From the NCBI GenBank assembly GCA_045837725.1, contig JBEWZL010000064.1, positions 124,001-188,000 of the forward strand: a stretch of DNA of 64,000 nucleotides. The letters are read 5' to 3'. The DNA is from Vermamoeba vermiformis. Taxonomy: Eukaryota; Tubulinea; Echinamoebida. The notes under the pieces were generated by a model. It did no database searches, was not told where the DNA came from, and saw only the letters and a list, made by a program, of their open reading frames with translations. The position numbers and the translations under genes are program-made. Positions 36,390 to 47,695 of this stretch are shown here, one piece after another. Numbering within the stretch: the first letter of the stretch is position 1; each line of letters begins with the position of its first letter.

Positions 36390-36992
36390 ATGCGCTTAGT
36401 GACTCATAATATGTTGATGTGCAACGTCAAGAACTGCAAGACAAACAACTTCCCGTTGAAGATCAAGGCCACGCAAGTTGATCGCGTTGAGAGCGAGTTT
36501 AGACCTGAATTTATTAAGCACATGTTGAATAAGATTGATTGGAGTGCACTTGTCTCTGCGGCTAAAGACGTAAGTTAAACAAAATTGGATGCGATCGAGA
36601 ATAAATTCCCAAACAGTTTGTAGTCAGACCAAACATCGATAATTACAGTAATTTAATAGTAATGTAATTGTTAATTATTATTATTAACTAGGTTGGCATT
36701 ACTATCCCGGATGCACTTCCAGAAAACAGAGACGAAGAATTTCTGAAGAATGTTCATCACGTATTATTAGATGTATGTAACATTCATTTGAAATAATACA
36801 ATTGCAATAGAGTTAAAATACTGATCGCGATCAACAGATCCACGTCAAAGAGGGCGAAATGATTTGTCCGCACTGTAATCGATCATATCCCATCTCTCAA
36901 GGCATTCCTAATATGGTGAGTAAAAATACTATAGCGCGCAAGTGTTCTGACCGTATTTATCATTGCAGCTGTTGAAAGAAGACGAAATGTAG
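36390..36992 (+). CDS. TRMT112: TRMT112, zinc-binding activator of methyltransferases
   Basis: Small partner protein that stabilises tRNA, rRNA and eRF1 methyltransferases. Start at 36390 (MRLVTHNMLMCNVKNCKTNN). The zinc-binding Cys set is kept: CNVKNC at the N-terminus and CPHC near the end, as in fungi and unlike human TRMT112. Family blocks: EFRPEFIKHMLNKIDWSAL and SYPISQGIPNMLL, ending KEDEM. Four exons, about 120 residues, full length. It lies 98 bases downstream of EED on the same strand and converges on the NUP50 gene 52 bases away. Confidence 0.93.
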
Positions 36993-37044
36993 ATGTAGCC
37001 AGCGAAATAAAGACTTGTTTGATAAGATGCATAGAACAGTATTT

Positions 37045-38564
37045 TTATACAACTACAACTTCACCCTCATCCTCAGTAGTGCTAGGCTTGCTCTCGCTCT
37101 CAGGTTTCTTCTCGCTCGATGTGCCCTCGCTCTTGCTCTCAGTGCTCTTCTTGTCCTCGCTGTCTGCAGGGGCTTGATCCTTCGCGCGCTGCATCTCATC
37201 GAACACAGCGGTGCAGTCGTCTAAGGTCTTGAAGCGCGTGCAGAACATGGCTGGCACGGGGGTGGTGGCAATGGCCGAGAAGTAGAGTGCCTTGTCCTTC
37301 TTGTTGAGCGGCATGCTGTGCCACACAAACGAGTTGATCAGCAGACGACCAGTCTTCTGTTGACGCATCACCACGCGTGTGCGGCCCTTGGAGGCCTCGT
37401 CGCTGTTCTCACTCGCGGCCAGGGGCTTCAACACGCGCAACTGACCCACACCGCGCTCACGCCACTGACCCTCCACGAACTCGTAGGCCTTGGCATCGCG
37501 ACTCACAATCACCTGCTCGTCCTCTTCGCCGGATTTGAGGGGCTCGGGCGTGGGTTCTACGGGCTCAGGGGCATCTTCAGCGGTCTCTTGACTGGTGGCC
37601 AGCACGGAGGTCTGTGACAGCTGTCAATCACGCGCTCGAACCACACGACTGCATGCAACTACTTACCATCACGGGCTCGCTGGGTGGAGCGACATTCTCA
37701 CCGAGCACTTTGGTCTGATCTTGCGTGGCCTTGATGATGCCGGCATAGTCGCGCTTCTCACCGAGCTCTTCTTTCTGTTCGAAGGGCGTGGGCTCTTCTT
37801 TCTTGTCGAAGTTGAAATTGAATTCAATGGGCTTGTATTCGAAGGCAAAGGTCGGTGGTTGCAATGCACTGCTAGCATCGCTCTTCTTCTCCTTCTCCTT
37901 GTCAGATGTACCGAACTCAAATTTAAAATCAAACTTTGGAATGGGTGGTAATGGAGTCGGTTCTATAGGTGTGGTTAATGCTTCGAATTTGAAGCCTTCT
38001 TTGCTCTCTTCTTCGCCTTTCTTCTCTGGAGCAGCTGATGCACCTGTGCCGCCAAAATTGAAAGTAGGCCAAGCCCCTGAGGCAGGTGTAGGAACAGGTG
38101 GTGTAACATCACTGCCACTCTTCTTGATACCGCGAGCTTTAACTATTCTGTTTCAAGTGTTAATACAGGTGACGCGGTCGTGATCCACCCGAGGGATTTA
38201 CCTTCTTCCTTTAATTTCTTCTTCGCTTGCCTTTTGCCACGTTCCATTCTATTTGTGTATTAGAAATCAAATATTTAGCACTAAAGTAACACTTACTGCC
38301 TCGTCCGCCACAAGTGCATCCGGATCGTCGTCTTTTGTCAATTGATGCTCTGCGCCTCTCTTCTTGCTCGCTAATTTTAATTAATAAATTAATGTCCGAA
38401 TATTAATAATTCGTCTCGACCAAACTGTAGATCATGATCTGACTTTTGTCAGATTCACCACCGTACCGGCCACTTGTATCTCACATAGTTAAGACTGTGT
38501 TTTACAAACTCGTAGGAATGATTAAAAGAGGAGACGAATGCTGCGTACCTTTCTCGTCGGCCAT
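37045..38564 (-). CDS. NUP50: NUP50/Nup2-type nucleoporin with C-terminal Ran-binding domain
   Basis: Mobile nucleoporin linking importin-alpha and Ran during nuclear import. A 16-base first exon (MADEK, 38564-38549) joins to KKRGAEHQLTKDDDPD, matching the KR-AEKELT importin-alpha-binding motif of NUP50. NGTWQKASEEEIKGRRIVKA parallels the second NUP50 N-terminal motif. The middle is rich in Phe-containing Lys/Glu repeats (FNFGGTG, FKFEFGTSD, FEFNFNFDK-like). The C-terminal RanBP1-type domain starts near EDEQVIVSRDAKAYEF and includes RVVMRQQKTGRLLINSF. An acidic Ser/Glu/Lys tail ends EGEVVVV. Six exons. Confidence 0.85.
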
Positions 38565-38808
38565 TATGTAATTATAGGGTGAGTACTCTTGAAGCTCTCT
38601 GCAATGTCGATCAGTTGCCCACTAGCGCGCAATGATGAATAAGCACAAATGCTGCACGCACAGCCACTAGCCGAGCAGACACCAGTCACGTGCTGGACCC
38701 TGGGGCAGCGCACTCGCCTCGTCACCGATTTTTATTTGCTCTTTTCAAAAGCACCGACACAACGCATTTGTAGTGTCGAGAACTATTAACAGTACTAATA
38801 ATTTTAAT

Positions 38809-39563
38809 ATGGAGAACGAATCAAGTACGTGGCATTCATCTTTATCGCATCTAGTGCTCGGATCTAACCACTATTGCCCCTACCAACAGAGCCCATTAAA
38901 ATCAACAATTACGACACAGTTGCAGTGAAGCAATTGCTCGATGATCAGCTCGTCAAGGTAGCAGCACCTATCCATATATACCCCTTAATGCAGCACTGAC
39001 TCGTTCACACTGCAGTTGATGAATGACGAAGAAGACTACACGGAAGACACGCGCGTGAGTGACATCAAGCTCGTGCTCGGTGCGATCTCGTGCGTGCTGG
39101 CTGTCGTGTCGCACTTCTATCCCCTGCCCTTCCCCGCCAACCTGCCCCTCCTCATTGCCTGCTCGGTCTCGTACGCACTGCCTCGCTGTCACTTGTCGTG
39201 TTGCTAACCCTCTTTGCAGCTACTTTGTGCTGAGTGCTGTGCTGCAGTACATCGCCAGCTATGTGGAGCGTGACAGCATCTACTCCTCGGCACGGCAGGT
39301 AGGTCCACAGCACACTAGTCGCGCACTCACCCCTCTCTTCGCAGGACGCGCGCAAGCCCAGTCTGCGTGTGCGCACCCAATTAGGCAAGTACGAGCACGA
39401 GTACCGCATCGTAATTGAATCGCGTGTCAAGTCACAGCGCGTCGAATTGAAGCAAAGTATCGCGGCGTGGTTCGATGCTGCGGGTGTGTTCAATCGCTCC
39501 TTGTTCATCAATGCCTACCGCGGTCTGTTGCGCACATTTGAAGCCAATGAAAAGCGCAAATAA
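38809..39563 (+). CDS. SPCS2: Signal peptidase complex subunit 2
   Basis: Accessory ER membrane subunit of signal peptidase. Start at 38809 with a 16-base first exon (MENES). Sequence: KPIKINNYDTVAVKQLLDDQ, then two adjacent membrane spans (IKLVLGAISCVLAVVSHFYP and LLIACSVSYFVLSAVLQYIA) and a cytosolic domain KPSLRVRTQLGKYEHEYRI typical of SPC25. Five exons, about 180 residues, close to the family length. It converges on ATG1 with 60 bases between stops and is divergent from NUP50. Confidence 0.9.
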
Positions 39564-39623
39564 GACTGCAAGGCCTGTACATTGACGCAGTGTATTTATG
39601 ATAGCATTATATGATACAGTAAA

Positions 39624-41504
39624 CTATTTACAGCTCACAGCGTCCAATCGGTGTTGGAACTTGGTGACATCTGTCAAGGCAGTGAGCACAGAATAGCACG
39701 TTACCAAATTAGGAAATACTTACACGAGCGGATGAGCGCGCGATCATGATCAGCGAGGGTGATGTAGTCGTGATCGAGCAGCAGTTCCAAGCACGCGAGG
39801 GCCTGTGCGTACTTGTCGGCTGAAGTCACGTGATTGTTGATGGCCTCCTCCGTGGCAGCTTCGCGTCCGAGCAGCAGCACGCGCTGAAAGATGATCTGCT
39901 CCACACTCTCCACCAGCGCACTCGACTCGTGCTTCAAGCGACTCTTCATCGCCTCGTACCGCGTCACGCGACTCTGATACACGCCACGCAACTCTTTGAG
40001 CGCTGTGTGCGGTGAGTCATCGACCAGGGCACTGTCACGTGACTTACCTTGCACCAGGGCAGTGGACGGGGCAGTGCTGTTGACGACATTGGTGAGCAGT
40101 GTTTGACGCGTGGCTTGCAAGAGCTTGATGTAGAGCACGAGTGCATCGACTGGCTTGTCTTCGTGCACCTGTATTGCCTAATTAGGAAAGTGCTGCGAGG
40201 TACAGGCGATCAACTCACGCGATCAGCAAGGTCAAATGCGGACATTAAGCGGTGCATTTTGACACGCAGCACGGAGGTGTCACCCTGCGGAACAAATGTC
40301 AGCTAAATAAGGCTATTTATGTGCGCACGTGCCTCGCGCGAGTAGACGTCATCAGAGTGCTGCTTGACCACGTGAAAGTCACTCAAGTCACTCGAGTCAT
40401 TCGAACTTCGATTGGACTGAGCGCTGTCTCGCTGCGTGACACGTGTCAAAGGCTGATCGTTGAGCAAGACATCCTCGGACAGCGAGGTGTTGGACAGTTG
40501 ACTGCCCTGGTAGAGCGGTGCGTCGTGTTCGAGCCAGTCTGCCCAGTACGGGTGCAGCATGAACTCCTCCCACGTGATGCGTCGTGTGGGATCGTGCACG
40601 AGCAGGCGCGCGAGCAGATCAGCAGCGAGTGGCGTGAGGAGGTGGCGCCACTGCTCGGCTTGAAAGAGCTGTTCGTGCGGCAGTGCGGACTTGAGCTGTT
40701 TGAGCGAGGGCGTGGTCTTGAACAGCGGTCTGCCCGTCAGTGTGCGGAACAATATCACTCCGAACGACCACAAGTCTGGAAGGAGGAGGGGTGGTGAGTG
40801 ACTGGTCCAGCAGTACATCGCGCTGTGCTTACCTGTCTTGTACGTGTACTGTTCGCCGAGCCAGATCTCAGGGGACATGTACAGTTGACTGCCGCACTGT
40901 GTCTGCGCCAATTCGAATGGATTGCTCACTGCGCGCGCGAGACCAAAGTCGCCTATCTTGAGGTGCAGGCTGTTGTCGGCACTGCGTTGTAGCAACAGAT
41001 TTTCAGGCTTGAGATCGCGATGGATCACATCGAGACTGCGCAAATAGTGCAAGCCACGCACTAGCTGCACGAGGAACTGCTTGGCGTCATCTTCTTTCAA
41101 TCTGCCGTGCGGTTGTGCGCGCAAATACGACTCAAAGTCCCCGCCATCGCAGTACTCGAGCACCAGACACAGCGCATTGTTCACTGGATGCTGCCGCAGT
41201 GTGAGCTGATAAGTAGTGGAAAAATCGCACCTAGTATGTGCATAATACTTACTCGTTGCACGGCGTGTAATTTAATGATATTTGGATGCGAAGTCCGTTG
41301 CATAATGCTAATCTCAGCTTGAAGCTGCTTCTTAGCCCGCTGGGATTTTTCTTCGAATTCTTTTTTGATGATTTTAATAGCGACAGATTGGTGCGTGACT
41401 TTGTGTCGGCCCAAACACACGACTGAGAACGAGCCACTGCCCAACACTTTGCCATCTGTTTCGTACTCGCCGACTTCAAACGGCTTGATGACAAACAGCG
41501 ACAT
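39624..41504 (-). CDS. ATG1: ATG1/ULK autophagy serine/threonine kinase
   Basis: Kinase that starts autophagosome formation. N-terminal catalytic domain: glycine loop LGSGSFSVVCLG, AIKIIKK with the ATP-binding Lys, HRDLKPENLLL, DFGLAR, and GSQLYMSPEIWLGEQY, a typical ATG1 activation segment. All catalytic residues are intact. A Ser-rich linker (QRDSAQSNRSSNDSSDLSD) leads to a helical C-terminal region (KMHRLMSAFDLADRA, then ALVLYIKLLQATRQ) like the tandem MIT domain that binds ATG13. The last small exon, after a GTAAGT intron, encodes VTKFQHRLDAVSCK. About 560 residues, shorter than yeast Atg1 or animal ULK1 because the linker is short. An exact TGACACGTGTCA lies in the coding linker. Confidence 0.88.
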
Positions 41505-41612
41505 GGCGTACTATTGCAACAGGTGACTATTGATTGTAACTGAGACGATGAGGTGTGGTGTTGGTGTTTGAGTTCATTTGAAATTATTAACGCAGATTTG
41601 AACAGCACAGCC

Positions 41613-42124
41613 ATGGCCAAGAACGGCGTATTGCAACTCAAAAAATTAATTATCAGCTTCTGCGATATTTCTGGCAGCAGTCAAGGTGTGAGGTAAGCTC
41701 TTTGTTTCGTGGATCTGACGATCTCAAATGTTTATTTATTAATTAAAAAAATTATTATTTCTAACGCCTTATTTCAGAGAATTGACAGCATCCAAGAAGT
41801 TGCTGGATTTTATTAAGACAAATAAATCTGTTGATATAGAACCAAAAATTATTCGTGGCAAACACCCGCATCTGCGCGCGGTCTATGGTACGTACATTGT
41901 AAAATAACCATTAAGGGGCCATTTATAATTTTGGGGTATTAGAACAAGGACAAAAAACACTATGTGTTCGCAATATGACAGAAGATCAAGTGTTGGACAA
42001 GATGCAGTACTTACGCGACAGTCGCGGCACTGGCACGAGGAATTGGACGCAGCGACACATCTCAACACGACCTTCAATCCAAGGCTTCTGGACACCGCAT
42101 TGGAAACCCCCTACTCATCAATAA
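41613..42124 (+). CDS. MRPL43: Mitochondrial ribosomal protein mL43
   Basis: Large-subunit mitoribosomal protein with the thioredoxin-like L51/S25/CI-B8 fold. Start at 41613 (MAKNGVLQLKKLIISFCDIS). Family blocks: GSSQGVREL, FIKTNKSVDIEPKIIRGKHP, VRNMTEDQVLDKMQYLRDSR and the C-terminal HISTRPSIQGFW. Three exons, about 120 residues, full length. It shares a 108-base divergent promoter with ATG1 and is the last gene before the repeat island. Confidence 0.9.
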
Positions 42125-42742
42125 TACGAAAGAATAATAAATAACGCTATTTACTGTACCTAGATGTCAGTACAAGAGAGGAACTGTCTTTGATAACGTT
42201 TCAAACAAAGCGCAGAGGTGGTTCTTATGCTGAGCAGTTTTGATATCAAGCAGAGTGTCTGTCCACTGACCGGAGTAATGACCAAACCAAATGCACTTTG
42301 TTTCATAGAACATGCATGGGATTTTGCATTCTGGCTGCTGAGGAGTGCTGAGACTTTTAGAGCTGAAGAAAGCTCGCTAATGGAGGGCAGCCTGCACATG
42401 GTAAGCAAGGTGTCCATCCATGGTCATGGTGTCCGTCAATGGACAGGGCATCCACCAACCTTAGTAATTTAAATGCCCTTGTTTCAATGTGTAGAACATA
42501 CAATATCAGTAGTTTAGCTGCAGAGGAGTGTAGAAAGAAGCAGGAGGGGGTGAAGTTGCCATACAATTGCAGCAAGTCATCAAGGCCTGCTTTGAAGGGT
42601 GGAGACGGAATGTCAGTGTTCTAAGTAGAATTCTGGTTTGAGAGTGAGCAGCAAGCAACTGATCCTGGGGCAGCCACCTCTCAGAGAAGAAAGGTTTTTG
42701 CATTTTTCATACATTGCATAGTTACTGTATGAGATTAAATCA

Positions 42743-42990
42743 TTTCCCATGACGGACATCCCTTCTGCAAAAATTGGACATCTGCCACGGACCTCTTGTC
42801 CACCACCATACATAGGTGGACATCCTGTCTGCCAAAAATTGGACATCTGCCATGGACTGCACGTCCGCCGACCATACATCATAGTACAAAGTTTTTAATG
42901 GATTTCTATGTGCCATGGCGGACATCCCATCCAGCAAAAATTGGATGTCCGCCACGGACCACGCGTCCGCCGACCATACATCATATAGTA
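42743..42990. repeat. Three tandem-like copies of a hairpin-forming unit
   Basis: Each copy carries a GGACATCC-like start, a CAAAAATTGGA core, a GCCACGGAC-like phrase and then GTCC-CC-ACCATACAT. The third holds a perfect 12-base inverted repeat, TGGCGGACATCC at 42916-42927 and GGATGTCCGCCA at 42943-42954, with a 15-base loop. A fourth, inverted relative lies near 43530-43575. This looks like a MITE-like or foldback unit. Confidence 0.7.
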
Positions 42991-43135
42991 TGAAGATTTT
43001 AACAAGATTTCTATATGCCATGTATATGATTAAGCATATCCCTTCATTATACACAGGTTTGCCACCATACTGGACAAAGTTACAACATAAAAAAGTATAG
43101 GTGATTCAAAATTGTTTTCATAGCTAGGTGACAAT

Positions 43136-43515
43136 GCATTGTAGCCAAAGTTCAGGGTTGCATAAAATACGTATAGTTGTGTTGTGCCAAACATGTGCTG
43201 GTGGGTGGGTTCATACTTAATGATGAAAAATTACAAATTGCTGCCACTACAATATCTTTGATGATTACTTACATTTTCTTTTTAGATAGTGATAGATCTA
43301 GGTGTTTCCAAAGTTTCAATGGTATTGCAGCCAATTGAACAAAGTTCTAGTACTTAAGTTCTTTGCAGAACATTGCCATTTTCAGCTTCTGGCGTTTAGG
43401 CCAAAGCCTCCTGACGCCAATAGTAGGCTTCTTGGGTCCATTGATGCTAATGGCCAAGTTTGGTATAAGTTGGTCAATTACTAACATCAGCGGACGCAGC
43501 AACCCTGGACGGATG
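43136..43515 (+). repeat. Interspersed repeat copy A
   Basis: Matches copy B at 44114-44330 at both ends, including TTGTAGCCAAAGTTCA and the shared end TTACTAACATCAGCGGA, but carries about 170 extra bases in the middle. Both copies are on the same strand. Divergence by eye is roughly 15-25 percent, suggesting old insertions. Confidence 0.75.
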
Positions 43516-43781
43516 CAATGTCCACGGACGGACGAAAAATTTTTGGCGGACAGGACGTCCGCCCATGTATGTGGTTAAGCATATCCCTTCCATATAAACG
43601 TTTCCCAACAAAGTTACACAGATGCAACAATTTTTGGACAGTTAGGACAATGGGCCAGTCTGGCTCGGCTCGGCTATCCAGAACGTTTCGGCTAGCCGGA
43701 GGCAGGTAGTGGAAACTTGGGTTGGCAACCATGCAGAAGTCCCAGGTTCAAATCCCAGCCGGCAAACCTGATTTTTATTTA

Positions 43782-43865
43782 TTTGTATGGCTCGGTACCT
43801 GCTTAAGGTGGACTGAAACTGTCAACCGCACTGATGTCATGGGTTCAATCCCGTGGGTAGCAATA
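43782..43865 (+). repeat. tRNA-related sequence with A-box and B-box (SINE-like)
   Basis: TGGCTCGGTACC at about 43788 resembles a polymerase III A box, and GGTTCAATCC at 43842-43851 resembles a B box at tRNA-like spacing. No full cloverleaf with a good acceptor stem can be drawn and the T loop is one base short, so this is not an intact tRNA. A second B-box-like GGTTCAAATCC lies at 43745-43755 in the preceding segment. Likely a degenerate tRNA-derived SINE. Confidence 0.45.
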
Positions 43866-44113
43866 ATTATTATTATTATCCACATAGTTGCATGATCTTT
43901 GTTGCTTTTTCAGCTAGTAGGTTCATAATTGAAGGAACAATGGTTACTTAGTGTACTATGGATCCAACACAAAAGAAGTTCTTTGCACACCCTCCATATA
44001 CTTATCCAGAAGTTTTTACTTGTCTGGGACATGAGACTTGTCCAGGCTGGATAGGCGGGCCGGACATCTCACCCTGGCTGGCTATGTCACCATGCTGGAT
44101 TGGCCATCCTCCA

Positions 44114-44330
44114 ATGAATTGTAGCCAAAGTTCACTTTGTAAATTTCAAATTTCACGTTCTTGTACTTGGTTCTTTGCAGAACAATGCCATTTTCAGCCT
44201 CCAGCGCTTAGCCCAAAGCCCCCTGATCAAATAGTAGTACTTAGGGTGCCCGCTGGTGCTAAGGGCAAAGTTTGGTATAAGTTGGTCAATTACTAACATC
44301 AGCGGATGCAGCGTCCATCGACAATGCGCA
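44114..44330 (+). repeat. Interspersed repeat copy B
   Basis: Shorter relative of the copy at 43136-43515. Shared phrases include TTCTTTGCAGAACA, TGCCATTTTCAGC and AGTTTGGTATAAGTTGGTCA. It lacks the middle part of copy A. Confidence 0.75.
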
Positions 44331-44844
44331 GCAGTAATATGTTATTATGCCTCATATGTACAGATGCACCAGTTGGCGCCTTGTACCATACCTACATAGT
44401 ACATAACCTGGCCAACTTAGCCTGGCCGACCTCCTGTAAATTGTTCTACTGCAAGTTATTAACTAATAAAGGATTGCAAACAAGAACAAAGTTCTGGGGC
44501 GAGAGTGCAGCCAGTAAGATCCAGCCCAGAGCGCACGTCCGAAAGAAGCGGAGAGGTCGAAGATAGAGGGGATAATGAACAGAACCATTATTCCTGCAAT
44601 TATGAACCATTGGATGCACCACCTACAGACAGACACTCTGTCACTTGCACTCAGTGCAAAAATCCGGTGCGATCATCCAGAAAAGCATCCTTCTATTCTC
44701 TAGTAATCTGGATACAAAAATATTTCCTGAAGGACTTGTGTTAGTTCAACCATTCATTACTTGTTTACCACCACATATAGCTGGGAGATAAATCAACACT
44801 CTCACTTTCCTGCCTTTAACTCAACCTTCAATTATTATTATTAT

Positions 44845-47066
44845 TTACAACGATACACAGTGCATGTGTACAATAAAATTGCAGTCAGCAGGTTGCAGCG
44901 GACTCAATTCAACCTCGGGCACGTGCTCAGAAAGGAGTGATTGCAGTGTAGCTTCATGTTCTTTGCCACGGCAATACACCGTGCAATTGAGTATATTGCT
45001 TGCTGTTAGACCTGCACTTGATAACGCCTCACGCACTGCAAGGCTGCTCAACGATGGCACAGTGCCACGCAACACAATTTGGGCGTAACTGCGGTGAATG
45101 GATGTCACGTGTGCTGTCACACCTTCGTAGTGCACTAACAGCGAGTGAGTACAGTCATTCATGAAGGAAAATCTCTACTGACCTGTGCGCACTGCAAGTT
45201 GTTCCGCTGAAGATTGTTCCGCGCTGTCACCGTCACTCTCGTCCTCAGCTGGCAGGGATAAGCTGCATGCTGTCATTTTCAGTTCAACAGCTGCACCACG
45301 TGGCAGTTCAGGTGCCACCACGAACATCACGTGATCAGCGAGGTCGCTCAACACACCCCTGAGATTATTCCGCATGGCAGCCATGAGGTCTGAGGTAGCG
45401 GAGCTTTGTGCGAGATACAAAGTGCCACCAGTCCACAGAGCACGTGACTGTGAAGCGGAACAATGGTCGCGATGTGCAGCTGTCAACACGGCATTCGTAT
45501 GGTGCCAGCACGTGTCAAGTTGATTGACAGGTGTCGCAGGTTCAAGTGTCATAGTGACAGGTGTCAATGCAATTTGTCCCGCGAGCCAAATGAGTGTCAC
45601 GTGCTTGTTGACAGCAGTGACCTGTGCCTGACAGTACGGACCAATGCACGCGGGAGCCCAGTTGCTGATAGATTGCACGTGCAGACCCACGTGACTGCCC
45701 TGCGTGATGCCACTAACCTCGATGATCAGTGCCCTGGTAGATGACCCGTGCTGCACTGTCGCTCGTGCTGGTGGATTAGTGCCAAAAAAGGCACCGTACG
45801 CCCGATTGAATGCCAAAAATAGCTTCATATCGCGGAGATATGCCGAGATATAGACACAAGACTGCATGCTGAGTCCAGCCCTGGCAAGTGTATCTGGCAA
45901 GGAGATTAACGACGCAATCACCACATTGACACGTGTCAAACTCACCGCGCACAGTGCTCAACAGCTGCACAGTCTCCACTTCGACATCTGTCACGTGGGC
46001 AGTGCTCTCCACCGTGAGCCAAAAATAGCGCCCGCAGACCCGAAATGCACTGCGCGGCACTGAGAGTGCAGAGGTGTCGATCGCAGCGAGGTAACTCTGC
46101 TGCTGCGCGCTCCACGAGTGCAACAAGCTGCGAATCAGCGCTGGATCTGCAGTGAGGTGCACGTGTCGCAGCGGTGCGAGGGTGAATTGCGGGGACTTGA
46201 GCTCGAGATGACAGCTGTGCACGCGCAGCAGATAGACCTCTGCGTAGGGTATGTCAGAGTGCACAGCGAGCGAGGTGCGATCGAGTACAATGCGTGCGCG
46301 GTACAGCGGACAGTCAGTCACCAAACTCTCGTACTCACCGCCCTCGCCACACACGTGCACTCCGTACTGCGCGTGCAAGCGATGCAAGTGACTCGACAGC
46401 GCAGTGACTGTTTGGCCGAGATGTGCGCGCGTCAGTCCTATCGCTGCTGTCTTTACGATGCGAGGTTCAAAGTGGCGCATCTGCAACTCTTCCAGTACAC
46501 GCGACTGATCTTGCAGCCAAAGTGTCGCTAGAGACACCAAGTTGAGTCTCGAGCATCTACAAATTGATTAGTTCCGATGATGCAAGGACTACCAACACTT
46601 ACACGTGCTCGAAGCGCAATCGTTGGTAATTTGATTGGATCGCACCACTGCCCACAGCTTGGAGCTCTGGCAGGTCTTGTTTGATGCGCCATAGCAATTG
46701 ATAGAGATACTCGACCTCATCCACTTGTTCTTCGCTCTCTCTGGTCGCTGTAGCATCGTAAATCATTTCTGTATTGAGCGGGGCAGCAGCGCGCGGAGGG
46801 ATGTGCAGTGTGTAGAGTGGATAGTGACCTCCGAGAGCGCGGGCAATAATTGGTACCATCTCGGTGCCTATACTCTGATATACAAAGCTATCGACCTCTT
46901 CAGTCTCGCTAACAGTGTAGTTATACTCGTCGTTCTCGGTTAGTTGCTGGTCGGATTTGGTCGGTGAAATAGTAGCGAGGGCAATCACTTGGTGGCCAAG
47001 ATCGATCAATTTGGCCATATTCAGCAGACTGTCTTTTCCACCGCTCAATAAACAAACGACTTTCAT
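44845..47066 (-). CDS. DPH6: DPH6, diphthine-ammonia ligase with C-terminal RidA-like domains
   Basis: Catalyses the last amidation step of diphthamide on elongation factor 2. The start at 47066 (MKVVCLLSGGKDSLLNMAKL) gives the PP-loop SGGKDS ATP-binding motif. Family blocks: EVEYLYQLLWRIKQDLPELQ, VGSGAIQSNYQRLRFEHVCS, and the C-terminal GEGGEYESLVTDCPL signature. Two diverged YjgF/RidA-like domains follow, as in fungal and plant DPH6. Four exons; the last intron is only about 46 bases, with a GTCAGT donor. Full length, about 690 residues. Confidence 0.9.
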
Positions 47067-47131
47067 GTTCTGGATCCGAAGAAAGAGTCAGCAAATTTCA
47101 CAACTCATTTAAATACAATAATGCGTGCCTA

Positions 47132-47532
47132 TTATTCTTGTAAATTTTTCTTTGATGCAACTGTTACACGTTTAAAGCGTAGAATTTTTGTAGTTTTGCC
47201 AAAATAATTTAGGTTCGGACCTGGATCTGCCGAGTAATTAGTAACAATAATAATACTAACACCATATTAACATACTCTGATGTTCGAATAGCAACTCAGT
47301 ACCAACACTCTCTTCGTAAGTACCCTTGAAAATGAGATCGTCAATTTTCAACACAGGTGCTTCCGTGTCAAGGCCCTACAATTGCACGCAGTTAATTCGG
47401 TGTTCGATATATGCAAAGTGCGCTCACAATAAGTGAATAGTGTTTGCAAGTAGCGAGCAGATTAGTGTCTTCGTATTCGTCTAGAGCTAGGACGACGTAG
47501 AATTGCTCGTGCGTGTCTAGAGTGGTGCTCAT
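47132..47532 (-). CDS. GTF3C6: TFIIIC small subunit, GTF3C6 type
   Basis: Small subunit of the RNA polymerase III factor TFIIIC. Three exons build about 104 residues: MSTTLDTHEQFYVVLALDEY, then after a GTGAGC...TGTAG intron GLDTEAPVLKIDDLIFKG and TYEESVGTELLFEH, and after a GTATGT...CGGCAG intron NPGPNLNYFGKTTKILRFKR and a basic end. The GLDTEAPVL-ID--IFKGTYEESVGTELLFE block aligns with human GTF3C6 (LGIDTERPIL, then GEYEDTLGTCVIFE). It lies only 65 bases upstream of the DPH6 start on the same strand, so the two genes are unusually close. Confidence 0.82.
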
Positions 47533-47695
47533 ATATTGAGACTAGGAGGTCATTAGAAATACCAAGCGTTTTTTTTTGGTTTATTTTCATTGGCGACCGA
47601 TGATATGAACTTTCGAATAGCGAGTCAGAGGGTGTGGTCAGAGGGTCAGATGGGAGTGGTGATGGTAGGGGGGGTGAGTGTACAAAAAAGGAAAT

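Larger units (their letters stand above)
42150..44830. repeat. Repeat island, gene-free, with interspersed non-coding repeats
   Basis: About 2.7 kb with no supportable gene, by far the longest gap in the window. It contains diverged copies of one or two repeat families: near-identical phrases around 43010-43090 and 43565-43630, and a longer pair at about 43136-43515 and 44114-44330. Short frames on both strands are broken and unrelated. No reverse transcriptase, integrase or transposase motif is seen, so the elements are probably non-autonomous. Base composition differs from neighbours, and the CACGTG palindromes common elsewhere are rare here. The class is unresolved. Confidence 0.75.

Noticed and set aside
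42218-42624. Short open frames after MRPL43
   Set aside because: Compositionally unlike genes here, broken in all frames and partly within repeats.
43693-43865. Functional tRNA genes in the repeat island
   Set aside because: B-box-like sequences occur but acceptor stems do not pair and the T arms are irregular.
43136-44330. The two direct repeats as the terminal repeats of one retroelement
   Set aside because: They differ in length by about 170 bases, the interior has no coding motifs, and typical terminal-repeat ends are absent. Dispersed copies of a repeat fit better.
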